A stretch of 64,000 nt of DNA from a virus: positions 1 through 64,000 of IMG/VR virus record IMGVR_UViG_3300023236_000006, one strand, 5' to 3'. Below the pieces are notes generated by a model. That model was not told the DNA's origin and searched no databases. It worked only from the letters and a program-made list of their open reading frames with translations. Positions 40,808 to 48,211 of the stretch are shown here, piece after piece. Within the stretch, counting starts at the first letter, position 1. Each line of letters begins with the position of its first letter. A program made the position numbers and the translations under genes.

Positions 40808-41060
40808 CAAGCAAGCAGCACTTAGGAAAGCACAGCAGACAGGATTTACCATACGGTTTGATTCAGACGGAATGATTATCTTGTTTCCTCCAAAGGGTCA
40901 CACCTTTGACGGACAGCACTCCTCGTGCTTTTTTGCTGGAGGCCCAGACGGACACCCAATGGCGGAAATTTGGAAATCCTTTATCGGAGATATGTTTATA
41001 ACTCCGCAGGTTTGCGACGAGGCCACAGGCTTCGGCAACGACCTTTCCTGCAACTGCTAA
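40791..41060 (+). CDS. Small protein with Cys-rich C-terminus
   Basis: 89 aa. Glycine/His-rich centre (FFAGGPDGHPMAEIW) and C-terminal DLSCNC. Its 5' region is a diverged copy of the leader at 41062-41085, where the ATG corresponds to the RBS of that copy. Unknown. Confidence 0.55.
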   Translation: MRHTISKQAALRKAQQTGFTIRFDSDGMIILFPPKGHTFDGQHSSCFFAGGPDGHPMAEIWKSFIGDMFITPQVCDEATGFGNDLSCNC

Positions 41061-41083
41061 CGACCAACAGAAGGAGACACACA

Positions 41084-41206
41084 ATGGAAGATGAATACGT
41101 CGTAGAGCTATTTGAGATGGCTGAGAAGGGTGAGATCTCTTACCAAGAGCTGAACATGGAATTGGAGACAGGTGGCTTTGACGGCGATCTCATTGATTTC
41201 CTCTAG
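41084..41206 (+). CDS. Tiny acidic protein
   Basis: 40 aa, MEDEYVVELFEMAEKGEISYQ. RBS AAGGAG 8 nt before the ATG. Followed by the cassette F hairpin. Confidence 0.55.
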   Translation: MEDEYVVELFEMAEKGEISYQELNMELETGGFDGDLIDFL

Positions 41207-41207
41207 T

Positions 41208-41320
41208 AGGACCCTTCGGGGCTCGAGCGCATCTATATATAGACCGTCAAACATAGATATATCTTTAAGATGATGCTATTTCTTTCCCAGAAGTACTTGA
41301 CAAATAGGTGTTTGTCTGTC
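41208..41320 (+). promoter_or_regulatory. Cassette F and promoter
   Basis: Short GC hairpin ACCCTTCGGGG, CTCGAGCG (41222), TTAAGAT (41265), TTTCCCAGAAG (41283), then TTGACA (41297) with CATACT 17 nt downstream. Drives 41357. Confidence 0.65.
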
Positions 41321-41356
41321 ATACTTTATACATAACCCCAATAGATAGGAAACCCC

Positions 41357-41890
41357 TTGCACGTACTTCAAAACATAGCCATTCAGGCAGACGACTCCGT
41401 ACATGCTTTTCGTTCCGTACAAGAGGGACTAGAAGCAAAACTAGGAAATGACCCCTACTCCGATAGCAATACATGGTTTGATTGGTTTGTTACTGGTGGT
41501 GGACGGTTCTCTAGTAGTGAGGACCCTTACAACGATAGTTACATGGATGATGTTGTAATTCAAGATACCCCAGAGTTTGTGGAGAGGCTGACTCAGTCTA
41601 TGACTAATCGCAGTACAGAGATGTCTGAGTATCTAGTTAGTGCAGAGAAGATTGACTACAAGGCTCTGTTGGCCTCTTTGAAGCATTCAAGCTCTGGTGA
41701 CCCTGACTACAAGATAATGTCTGACCTCTACTCTATCAAGAAGCTCTATGACATGGCTGGTGGTCTTTGGGACTTCAACTCATACTTCTATGACATGCAT
41801 AACGATAGCACAAGTATGCAGTACATGCAGAAAAGTATTGACAATGGCGACAAAACGTGGTACATTGTACCTGTAGACTTCCATTTCTAA
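41357..41890 (+). CDS. Conserved phage protein (TTG start)
   Basis: 177 aa. TTG start with ataGGAaac upstream. TWFDWFVTGGGRFSS near 40-55 is a motif I recall from actinophage early hypotheticals. Acidic, soluble. Function unknown. Confidence 0.65.
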   Translation: MHVLQNIAIQADDSVHAFRSVQEGLEAKLGNDPYSDSNTWFDWFVTGGGRFSSSEDPYNDSYMDDVVIQDTPEFVERLTQSMTNRSTEMSEYLVSAEKIDYKALLASLKHSSSGDPDYKIMSDLYSIKKLYDMAGGLWDFNSYFYDMHNDSTSMQYMQKSIDNGDKTWYIVPVDFHF

Positions 41891-41900
41891 AGGAGACCCC

Positions 41901-42281
41901 ATGACTAATTTTGTAGAGATAACCTATTCAGAGTGGGAAGAGAAGTTCAAGCCTACGACTAATCATATTGCTAGGTATCCAGACGGAATAAACTTCGAGA
42001 CCTATGGTGCTGAAGTGGAGTTTGTTCAATCAAAGATTGATGAGCGTTTGGTCTGGACTTGGTTGGACGCTGACATGTGTTCCGTCATTGCTAACGGTTA
42101 CCACTATGTCAACAGGCTAAACTATTTTGTTTGTGAGGTTCCTTATGAGGAAGACACTGACTATCAGATTATTACTAGCACTGAGACAGAATGTGTGTGC
42201 TATGATGAGGAGACTGGGGATGGCAAAGAGGACTGCGATTCCTGTGAGGGCTACGGATTGGTGACGGTATACAATGACTAG
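41901..42281 (+). CDS. Early protein with zinc-finger C-terminus
   Basis: 126 aa. Residues 1-95 (TYSEWEEKFKP ... VWTWLDADMCSVIANGYHYVN) are paralogous to the next gene. C-terminal C-x-C...C-x2-C (ECVCYDEETG, CDSCEGYG) is a DnaJ-type-like half knuckle. RBS AAAGGAG. Confidence 0.65.
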   Translation: MTNFVEITYSEWEEKFKPTTNHIARYPDGINFETYGAEVEFVQSKIDERLVWTWLDADMCSVIANGYHYVNRLNYFVCEVPYEEDTDYQIITSTETECVCYDEETGDGKEDCDSCEGYGLVTVYND

Positions 42282-42552
42282 TATGACATTCAGTGAATGG
42301 GCAACAGAGTTTGCTCCTATAGCTAATAGGTTTGATAGTGATACATACATGTTTGATACTGAAGGTGAACAGCTGGACTATGTACAGTCTCAAGACAGAG
42401 ACGTCGTATGGTCTTACGTGTATGCTGACCTAGCTACCGTGATTACTAACGGGTACGCTAGTGCCAATGTTATTGGTTACTACATAACTCAGTTCCCTTA
42501 CAAGAACGAAGACTTTTACATGGTTGACTATCAGGAAGAGGAAGAAGACTAA
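42274..42552 (+). CDS. Paralog of the preceding gene without zinc finger
   Basis: 92 aa. TFSEWATEFAP ... VVWSYVYADLATVITNGYASAN aligns with 41901-42281 but stops before the Cys region. Tandem duplication with domain loss or gain. Overlaps by 8 bp. Confidence 0.65.
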   Translation: MTSMTFSEWATEFAPIANRFDSDTYMFDTEGEQLDYVQSQDRDVVWSYVYADLATVITNGYASANVIGYYITQFPYKNEDFYMVDYQEEEED

Positions 42553-42935
42553 TGCAGACCAATGAGTATGATCTAAATATCTATGTAGCAGATGGCCGTT
42601 TAAAGCTATTGTGTTATGAGATGGGTGTGGATGAATACAACAACTTTGTTAGTACTAATACACTGAAGACACCTCATAAGCTGGAGATAGAAATTGAGAC
42701 CTCTGACCCTATGCATGTTAGTATAGTTCAACATGCCTTAGGTACAGATGCTTATTGGGATGTCCCTCATGACTGGATTAACGAGAACAAGTCCTGGTCC
42801 ACATACTGGGAAGATCACGACGACTGGACGGGATCCGCAGAGCTTGCAAAAGGAGCACCTGCATTGTTGGCATCCTGGATAGAGAGCTTACCCATGTACG
42901 AGAGTCCGCTAACACAAGAAGCAGGCATGCTGTAA
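42552..42935 (+). CDS. Unknown early protein
   Basis: 127 aa; YDLNIYVADGRLKLLCYEM, SWSTYWEDHDDWTG. Acidic with many Trp. Start abuts the previous stop. Last gene before the hairpin region. Confidence 0.6.
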   Translation: MQTNEYDLNIYVADGRLKLLCYEMGVDEYNNFVSTNTLKTPHKLEIEIETSDPMHVSIVQHALGTDAYWDVPHDWINENKSWSTYWEDHDDWTGSAELAKGAPALLASWIESLPMYESPLTQEAGML

Positions 42936-42947
42936 TTAAATAAAGAT

Positions 42948-43055
42948 TGATATGGGTTGTAGCGAAAGTTCCTCATATCAGTATGGAGGCTAAGGGGTTG
43001 GCTATCCATACACGAGGGTGTTGAGAAGATTCCTACTTTTCTACTTGACACCCTC
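42948..43055 (+). ncRNA. Candidate structured RNA: three consecutive hairpins
   Basis: Arms TGATATG/CATATCA (42948, 42974), GTATGGA/TCCATAC (42981, 43005) and GAGGGTGT/ACACCCTC (43014, 43048) follow each other directly, all perfect, in a gene-free gap. The third stem lies just before TTTTT and may be a terminator. The first two are unexplained. Confidence 0.5.
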
Positions 43056-43073
43056 ACACATTTTTGATACAAT
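43045..43073 (+). promoter_or_regulatory. Promoter TTGACA-17-TACAAT overlapping a hairpin arm
   Basis: Consensus -35 lies within the 3' arm of the third hairpin. Start near 43080, short leader with AGGAG before 43091. Confidence 0.85.
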
Positions 43074-43090
43074 GGACAATAGGAGTCTAA

Positions 43091-43288
43091 ATGGGAAAGA
43101 AACACGAATTAGCCGTAGAAGCAAAAGTAGCTAAAAGCATAGGAGCGTTGGTGAATGATGTCACATTAGATTTAGATGAGGTTGGAAAGTATCTGGCACA
43201 CATACAGCCAAGAACAAGTTACAATAGGGTATTGCTTGTCGCAGAAGCGGCAGTGGAAGAAGTGGAGAAATTACTTGGAAGAGAATAG
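43091..43288 (+). CDS. Small early protein
   Basis: 65 aa, basic N-terminus and helices (VAKSIGALVNDVTLDLDEVG). RBS AGGAG. Unknown. Confidence 0.65.
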   Translation: MGKKHELAVEAKVAKSIGALVNDVTLDLDEVGKYLAHIQPRTSYNRVLLVAEAAVEEVEKLLGRE

Positions 43289-43550
43289 CGGTAACAGAAC
43301 AACCATAGAAAAGAAAGCAGAGATACTAGCTGACCTATGGATGAACTACAGGGGAGATGATGAGTTTCAAGACTTCATTAGCTACAACGATTTAGGCTTG
43401 CCTCTTGCTTATCTAATTACTCAGGACTTAGTCAAGCCACAGAAAGTAGGCATAACCCTATTGGAAGAAACCTTTGACCTACTATTGGCTTCAATGGAGC
43501 TACCAGAAGATGAGGGCTTTGACTCTCTAGATGACTTATTCTCAATTTGA
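43275..43550 (+). CDS. Conserved actinophage-type early protein
   Basis: 91 aa from a TTG at 43275 with GGAG upstream, overlapping the previous gene. KKAEILADLWMNYRGDDEFQ, FISYNDLGLPLAYLI and GFDSLDDLF form a pattern I recognise from many actinobacteriophage hypotheticals. The frame extends further upstream without start signals. Confidence 0.7.
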   Translation: MEENSGNRTTIEKKAEILADLWMNYRGDDEFQDFISYNDLGLPLAYLITQDLVKPQKVGITLLEETFDLLLASMELPEDEGFDSLDDLFSI

Positions 43551-43557
43551 CAAAGGA

Positions 43558-43660
43558 CCCCTTTGGGGGTCGAGCACACTCTATCCTAAATGTCAAGTAT
43601 ATGTTTGTAAATAATACATTAAGATGATCGATATTTTTTTCCAGAAGTTTTGGGGTATTT
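43558..43660 (+). promoter_or_regulatory. Cassette G
   Basis: Hairpin GACCCCTTTGGGGGTC, CGAGCA (43571), TTAAGAT (43619), TTTCCAGAAG (43638). Same order as at 41208. Lies before the leaderless gene 43702. Confidence 0.6.
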
Positions 43661-43701
43661 AAACATGATCATCATATACACATAGGTAGTATAATAGATA
43701 T

Positions 43702-43884
43702 ATGACACGATATCACTTTTTCAATGCTATGTATCCTATGGAGGCTAAGAAGATATCAGAAGGTTACTCTACTATAGGTAAAGCTATATGGAGTACGTTT
43801 GCTACTATAACTATGTTAGATAAGTTATTTGTATTTACCCCGAAAGAATTGATCCTGGATCCAGACGAAGTCTCTGGCGAATAG
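43702..43884 (+). CDS. Small protein, leaderless
   Basis: 60 aa, MTRYHFFNAMYPMEAKKISEG. TATAAT is exactly 6 nt before the ATG. Unknown. Confidence 0.6.
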   Translation: MTRYHFFNAMYPMEAKKISEGYSTIGKAIWSTFATITMLDKLFVFTPKELILDPDEVSGE

Positions 43885-44426
43885 CCAGGGTATAAATAGA
43901 TCACCCCCCTCCTCTCCTTTTGATCCCATATCCCCCTAGTAGAAACATACATACATTTCTGATATGGTTTTGATATAAATCATTACGATAGGGGATATTA
44001 TTTCCAGAAATTCATAGCTTTTATATATGTTTATATACTTTTATACAGGGATATATAGATAGATATCTATGCTCATATGAGGTTATCAGGGATAGGAGAT
44101 ACCTGGTAGGGTTAGATATGGAGATATGTATTATACACCTATATGGTAGATATGTCAAGTAATGTAGGGGAAAAGTTATTACGTTTTCATAACAATGTGG
44201 CCCATTACCCATACACTATATCTATACATATCTATCCACTATCCAACTATCTATTCAGTAAGATATAAACACACTATCAACTATATGTCACATAGGTCTA
44301 ATTAGCTATATATGGCTATATGGGAGGGTATAAAGTTCTCCTGATATCTCAGATAGGTAGTTATGGGAGAAAGGCTTCTAGAGCTTCTAAGACTTAATTC
44401 TATAAACTCTTATAGTATTTGATCAT
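43885..44426. other. AT-rich non-coding region, possible origin
   Basis: About 540 bp without a convincing ORF, dense in TATATA, ATCTAT and CTATC words (44010-44070, 44210-44310). It lies where the plus-strand early block ends and minus-strand genes begin. No canonical DnaA boxes recognised; origin status is a guess from composition and position. Confidence 0.4.
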
Positions 44427-44573
44427 ATGTCTGATAACGTAGTTAACCAGAAAGCCTACTATAATAATATTAAGAATCACTTCATGTTCTTTCTACTAGG
44501 TATGTTTATACTAGGGATAATGTTTGTTCTATTTCTTGATACCGCTCAAGATCACAGATACCCTGGTACTTGA
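44427..44573 (+). CDS. Small membrane protein
   Basis: 48 aa. One helix (FMFFLLGMFILGIMFVLFL). TATAGT about 10 nt before the ATG. Overlaps the convergent gene 44506-44724 by 68 bp, so one of the two could be spurious, although both have signals. Confidence 0.5.
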   Translation: MSDNVVNQKAYYNNIKNHFMFFLLGMFILGIMFVLFLDTAQDHRYPGT

Positions 44574-44724
44574 TACCGTGATATTTATCATAGGTAGCTT
44601 CTACTGATCTGATAGTACTATCCTTAGTCTTCCCATTGACGAATACAGTTACTTTATGATCTTCACAATGTATCTGTCCGCTAAAACCTGATAGGGTTTC
44701 CTCTATAGTTGTCTTATTCACCAT
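44506..44724 (-). CDS. Small unknown protein
   Basis: 72 aa, beta-rich (QIHCEDHKVTVFVNGKTKD). Start overlaps the upstream zinc-ribbon gene; RBS ATAAGG. Unknown. Confidence 0.55.
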   Translation of the reverse strand: MVNKTTIEETLSGFSGQIHCEDHKVTVFVNGKTKDSTIRSVEATYDKYHGIKYQGICDLERYQEIEQTLSLV

Positions 44725-44893
44725 TAGCCTTATCTCTAAAATGTTCTGGGGGATGTGTTTCTATTTCTATATCTTCCAAGATAGCTATTATCCTTATCTT
44801 ATTGTTTATGTCTACTAATCGTAATGATCCACATTTACAGGTGCTTGGAGCTACCAGCGGTAGCCTATCTTTGCACCATTTGCATAATACCAT
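44714..44893 (-). CDS. Small zinc-ribbon protein, leaderless
   Basis: 59 aa. MVLCKWCKDRLP and TCKCGSLRL: C-x2-C ... C-x-C. TATAAT (44900-44905) 6 nt before the ATG. Stop overlaps the next start. Confidence 0.65.
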   Translation of the reverse strand: MVLCKWCKDRLPLVAPSTCKCGSLRLVDINNKIRIIAILEDIEIETHPPEHFRDKANGE

Positions 44894-44967
44894 AGTTATA
44901 TTATACCAGGTATCGGGAGGATATCAAGTCGGAAGACTTGGAGTGATCTCCTATTTACCGCCGAACT

Positions 44968-45438
44968 TTAATCTCTATTTTTTCGGCGAACTCCAGCGCC
45001 GATGACAAAGGCTGAGCCAATGATAACTAAGTTCTTTACGATGTACTGTCCCTCAAGAGTTAGTCCAAAGGGGATAACCGTAAAGCAGATCTCAGGTAAG
45101 AGGATTAGTGGTAGGAAGGTTCCTGGCATCTGGAACGCTAGGAGGATAAGTCCTATCCTGTTTAAAGATGGTATTAAGAAGGCAATGCCGATAGCCACTT
45201 CCCATAGACCCAAGAGGGGAACAATGATCTCTGGTGTTAGCCAATAGATTGTTGCTGCTACAAGATCGTATGCAGGGGATAGCTCTCCTATAGTCTTTAG
45301 TGCTCCAAACCAGATGAAGATAATACCAATAGAGAATCTTAGAAAGGGGACTCCATACTTACCCGAAAAGTTAATCATTACCAGATCAAACATGTCCGTG
45401 TATCTGGAGATACTATCTATAATTGCTGACTTATTCAT
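44968..45438 (-). CDS. DoxX-like membrane protein
   Basis: 156 aa with four predicted membrane helices (PFLRFSIGIIFIWFGALK; IIVPLLGLWEVAIGIAFLIP; IGLILLAFQMPGTFLPLILL; IVKNLVIIGSAFVIGAG), matching the DoxX/DUF417-type fold. DoxX proteins are cellular; a phage copy is unusual. May affect host redox or membrane physiology. Hairpin TCGGCG/CGCCGA lies inside the 3' end. Confidence 0.75.
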   Translation of the reverse strand: MNKSAIIDSISRYTDMFDLVMINFSGKYGVPFLRFSIGIIFIWFGALKTIGELSPAYDLVAATIYWLTPEIIVPLLGLWEVAIGIAFLIPSLNRIGLILLAFQMPGTFLPLILLPEICFTVIPFGLTLEGQYIVKNLVIIGSAFVIGAGVRRKNRD

Positions 45439-45469
45439 TGTGTCTTCTTACCTATCTATTGTTATTATT

Positions 45470-45583
45470 TTACTTGGAGTGACAGGTGCATGAGCATATT
45501 ACTCCATTGGATATCTCTTGTTGACATAGGCTGTGCTGATTAGTCATACACCAACCAAACCTACCTTCGGTCCTACGCCCCAT
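45470..45583 (-). CDS. Tiny Cys-rich protein
   Basis: 37 aa ending in VICSCTCHSK, with further Cys near 12 and 20. Overlaps the upstream gene in another frame. Likely metal-binding if real. Confidence 0.4.
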   Translation of the reverse strand: MGRRTEGRFGWCMTNQHSLCQQEISNGVICSCTCHSK

Positions 45584-45734
45584 TACGAAGCATCTTCATT
45601 ATTAGGATAGCATCTAGGCAAATTGCGTGTTGGCATTTGTGTATGCATATCCTCTCTTGTATGAGATCAATTATCTTCTTACGCTCTGCTTGGCTACCGT
45701 CTCGGAATCCTAACTTATAAGTATTGCCACCCAT
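45573..45734 (-). CDS. Small unknown protein
   Basis: 53 aa; YKLGFRDGSQAERKKIIDLI, then a C/H-containing helix (RICIHKCQHAIC). The opening resembles the short 'GFQxGVxAGxxAERxRI' proteins at 46768 and 46944. Start overlaps the upstream stop. Confidence 0.55.
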   Translation of the reverse strand: MGGNTYKLGFRDGSQAERKKIIDLIQERICIHKCQHAICLDAILIMKMLRNGA

Positions 45735-46051
45735 TAGATCAACCCTGAGTCACTGTCTTCCACTATAATGGACGACTTTCCACTTTTGTGGACTGCCTCC
45801 TCTATAGATACTATCTTAGTCGAAATTATCCAACCGTCCTTACCGCTTATGTACATGCGCTTCCCAACTTGAAGTGGAAGCATCCTGCCAGAATCCTGGT
45901 CCTTGTACGGCTGTGGAATCTCAGAGGTAGGGCTTCCCTCCTCATAATCAAAACAATACTTGTACCAATACTTAAATTCGAACTGGCCATTGCGTATGCA
46001 ATAACCGCTAGTTAGGTCATAGACAGTCCCAGACTCAGTTGTAATTATCAT
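45734..46051 (-). CDS. Unknown protein
   Basis: 105 aa; beta-rich with aromatic cluster (FEFKYWYKYCFDYEEG). Coupled by overlap to both neighbours. Unknown. Confidence 0.6.
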   Translation of the reverse strand: MIITTESGTVYDLTSGYCIRNGQFEFKYWYKYCFDYEEGSPTSEIPQPYKDQDSGRMLPLQVGKRMYISGKDGWIISTKIVSIEEAVHKSGKSSIIVEDSDSGLI

Positions 46052-46200
46052 TTGGTATTCCTGTCACAGAAGAGCACAAATACCCTCTTGCCAATAATGA
46101 TGTCCAGAGTTGGTTGGGTCTTAATGTCATACAGGTTGATGCCGAACACATACTCAGCCCCTATCGTGCCAGAGTGCTTGTAGCTTCTAAACTTAATCAT
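46048..46200 (-). CDS. Small beta-rich protein
   Basis: 50 aa from the ATG at 46200 (GAAAGG RBS, overlaps the exonuclease stop as ATGA). The frame is open 10 codons further. Unknown. Confidence 0.55.
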   Translation of the reverse strand: MIKFRSYKHSGTIGAEYVFGINLYDIKTQPTLDIIIGKRVFVLFCDRNTK

Positions 46201-46757
46201 CGCATTGCACCTTTCAAAAATTCGAAACAATAAATATGCATCAGTGAGTCCCAGCCAGCATCGTGCTGATTCTCCATGCCGATCTTTTCAATGGCATAAG
46301 CCTTGGCTCTTTTCTTCCAAGTTGCGGATTTTACGGGCATCCCGTTCTCCTCTTTATAGTCCAGAGCGAAGCAGAGTGCGTTCAGGTCAACAGTTCTTCT
46401 TGAGAAGAGCGAATAGCTTTTAGGTAGAGAGTCCTTCACAAAGGGCATGTCAAATGCGCCAACGTTAAACCCGACAGGGATAGTTTTACCCCTGCTGTTA
46501 GTATCGACTCCTACTGCAATCAACCAATCGTAAACTTGGCTGTCAACCTCATCTGGCAAAGGCGCACTTTGTAGAGACTCTAGTGTGATGCCGTGAACCT
46601 CAAAAGCACGTTCTGACCACTGGCACTCACCTGGATTCATATTCATGGAGATTTGATACCCGTCCTCGGTGGATAGGCCAATCTGAATAAGCTTGCCACC
46701 TTCAGCTAGCTCACTGGAGGACATCTCTCCGTCTAGTCCTATAAATAGGAAACTCAT
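46197..46757 (-). CDS. DEDDh 3'-5' exonuclease
   Basis: 186 aa. GLDGE (Asp9, Glu11, Exo I), GFNVGAFDMPFV (Exo II Asp) and QHDAGWDSL (Exo III, H-D-A-x2-D) give the DEDDh set of RNase T/DnaQ-type nucleases. Small size and no other domain suggest a stand-alone RNA or DNA trimming enzyme. Confidence 0.8.
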   Translation of the reverse strand: MSFLFIGLDGEMSSSELAEGGKLIQIGLSTEDGYQISMNMNPGECQWSERAFEVHGITLESLQSAPLPDEVDSQVYDWLIAVGVDTNSRGKTIPVGFNVGAFDMPFVKDSLPKSYSLFSRRTVDLNALCFALDYKEENGMPVKSATWKKRAKAYAIEKIGMENQHDAGWDSLMHIYCFEFLKGAMR

Positions 46758-46767
46758 CTCTCTCCTT

Positions 46768-46947
46768 TTAGTCTTCCTGGTCTCTCATGATTGTAGCTTC
46801 TAGCTCTTCCGCTAAGTATGGGTAGGCTAGGGCTTCCATGATTGACCTGTTGGCTGCCTCCGATTTAAGGGCTTCGATGATCCTTTGTCGCTCAGCTTTC
46901 ATGCCTGCCAATACGCCTACCTGGAAGCCCTCTTCCCAATTCATCAT
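46768..46947 (-). CDS. Small helical protein
   Basis: 59 aa; WEEGFQVGVLAGMKAERQRIIEAL, similar to the next gene (AYEAGVLDERLRIIRAL). Starts at tandem ATGs overlapping the upstream stop. Precedes the exonuclease. Confidence 0.6.
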   Translation of the reverse strand: MMNWEEGFQVGVLAGMKAERQRIIEALKSEAANRSIMEALAYPYLAEELEATIMRDQED

Positions 46948-47123
46948 AGCTCACCTATGTCAAGATACTGAACAGTTGAGTCTTGGGTATCCTCTGCTAC
47001 CAACTTGTTGACCTCAGATGTATTGCCTAGGTCCTTTCTTAAAGCCCGTATGATTCTTAGTCTTTCGTCTAAGACTCCAGCTTCGTAAGCTTTCTTTAAG
47101 TCATGAGCATCAAAGTGAGACAT
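46944..47123 (-). CDS. Small helical protein, paralog
   Basis: 59 aa; HDLKKAYEAGVLDERLRIIRAL. Shares its helix pattern with 46768-46947. Coupled via CTATGATG. Confidence 0.6.
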   Translation of the reverse strand: MSHFDAHDLKKAYEAGVLDERLRIIRALRKDLGNTSEVNKLVAEDTQDSTVQYLDIGEL

Positions 47124-47124
47124 C

Positions 47125-47271
47125 TCAGCCTCCTGACATCATTACAAATAGAATGAGTGCTGGTAGCCATACCACACAGGATATTAGCAAGAATCCAACA
47201 CCCTTGTTGGCCGTGTTCTCTGCCTTGTGGAATTCCCACTCCTGGGACTGTAGCGTTCTTTTACTTTTCAT
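47125..47271 (-). CDS. Small membrane protein, leaderless
   Basis: 48 aa; basic start, C-terminal helix (VGFLLISCVVWLPALILFVM). TATAAT 6 nt before the ATG; its promoter is back-to-back with that of 47306. Confidence 0.6.
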   Translation of the reverse strand: MKSKRTLQSQEWEFHKAENTANKGVGFLLISCVVWLPALILFVMMSGG

Positions 47272-47305
47272 ATCTATATTATAGCAAAAGTGCTATACTA
47301 TGTCA

Positions 47306-47473
47306 ATGAACAATAACTTTAGATACCTGCTATCTCCTGACAACATATACAAAGTGACTATAGAGGATTATGATGGCTTACCATTTACCATTGAAGTATC
47401 TGGACAAGAGATCTTGGATCAAATTAGAAGGACTTACCTTTTAGATAAAGCTCTTGACAATCCCCAGGACTAG
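47306..47473 (+). CDS. Small protein, leaderless
   Basis: 55 aa; MNNNFRYLLSPDNIYKVTIEDYDG. TATACT is 6 nt before this second ATG (the one at 47300 touches the -10), so 47306 is preferred. Confidence 0.6.
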   Translation: MNNNFRYLLSPDNIYKVTIEDYDGLPFTIEVSGQEILDQIRRTYLLDKALDNPQD

Positions 47474-47482
47474 TGGTAAAAT
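47455..47482 (+). promoter_or_regulatory. Consensus promoter TTGACA-17-TAAAAT
   Basis: TTGACA (47454-47459), 17-nt spacer, TAAAAT (47477-47482), 7 nt before the ATG at 47490. Textbook sigma-70-like, leaderless. Confidence 0.9.
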
Positions 47483-47489
47483 ATCTACT

Positions 47490-47666
47490 ATGGATGAAAT
47501 TAATAATACAGAATCAGAGAAACTGAAGGTTACTGAGGCTGCTATCGAAGACTTGCAAAAGTTCTTAGCTACTGCTGGACGTAACACTACCCAAGAAACC
47601 TTGGAAGCTTGGCAGGCTGGGTACATATCTGGAGTAAACCGAACGATGGGAATTGACCTTGGATAA
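47490..47666 (+). CDS. Small AWxAGYISG protein 1
   Basis: 58 aa. Ends LEAWQAGYISGVNRTMG; the next gene ends VAWRSGYISGYTRAN, so they are tandem paralogs. Start fixed by the promoter above. Confidence 0.65.
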   Translation: MDEINNTESEKLKVTEAAIEDLQKFLATAGRNTTQETLEAWQAGYISGVNRTMGIDLG

Positions 47667-47823
47667 GGAATCAAGCAAGGCAGACCTAGTTAAGGCTGTT
47701 AACGAAGATGTTAACCTTTACTTATCTTCTGGGGAACGTGAAAACATTACCGAAGAGGAAATGGTTGCATGGCGTTCAGGATACATCTCTGGCTATACCA
47801 GAGCAAATGCGAACAAGGAGTAG
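47659..47823 (+). CDS. Small AWxSGYISG protein 2 (TTG start)
   Basis: 54 aa, TTG start overlapping the previous stop. EEMVAWRSGYISGYTRAN motif as in 47490. Acidic. Unknown. Confidence 0.55.
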   Translation: MDKESSKADLVKAVNEDVNLYLSSGERENITEEEMVAWRSGYISGYTRANANKE

Positions 47824-47824
47824 A

Positions 47825-48211
47825 TTGAACTTTCAAGCAGAGTCTAAACGAGCTGGAGATGAATTTGAAGCGATTGTTGAGCAGCACCTATCAAAGACCT
47901 CTAAGATTACAGCCAGAAACTATGAAATCCCTGAAACGGGAGTTGAAGTTGATTTTGTTGCGGATAACAAGGTACGCACTGAGTTTGTTGAGGCTAAGGG
48001 TGGTAGGTCTGGTGGCAAGAAAAGACCAGGAGCGGAAAGAACCGATAACGTAAAGAAGGCTGTAGCCAATGGAGCAATACTAAAGGCTGTTGATCCTAAT
48101 ACTTATTACGTTGTGTATTTTTCTGCACCTCCAAAGACTGGCAGCTATGCAGATAATATGATAAAGATAGCACTGTCTGCTAAATACATAGACGAAATCC
48201 GTTATCTATAA
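47825..48211 (+). CDS. PD-(D/E)XK nuclease-like protein
   Basis: 128 aa from a TTG with AAGGAG 5 nt upstream. GDEFEAIV (Glu14), GVEVDFVAD (Asp43), EFVEAKGG (Glu56, Lys58) give the E...D...ExK core of restriction-endonuclease-like folds. Could be a homing-like, junction-resolving or DNA-degrading nuclease. An earlier in-frame ATG at 47807 is possible. Confidence 0.7.
   Translation: MNFQAESKRAGDEFEAIVEQHLSKTSKITARNYEIPETGVEVDFVADNKVRTEFVEAKGGRSGGKKRPGAERTDNVKKAVANGAILKAVDPNTYYVVYFSAPPKTGSYADNMIKIALSAKYIDEIRYL

Noticed and set aside
42937-43060. Triple hairpin as a tRNA or tmRNA
   Set aside because: No acceptor stem, anticodon arm or T-loop consensus; hairpins are consecutive rather than nested.
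44709-45005. A 98-residue plus-strand frame
   Set aside because: Overlaps the leaderless zinc-ribbon gene on the minus strand, which has a -10 box and Cys motif; the plus frame has neither.
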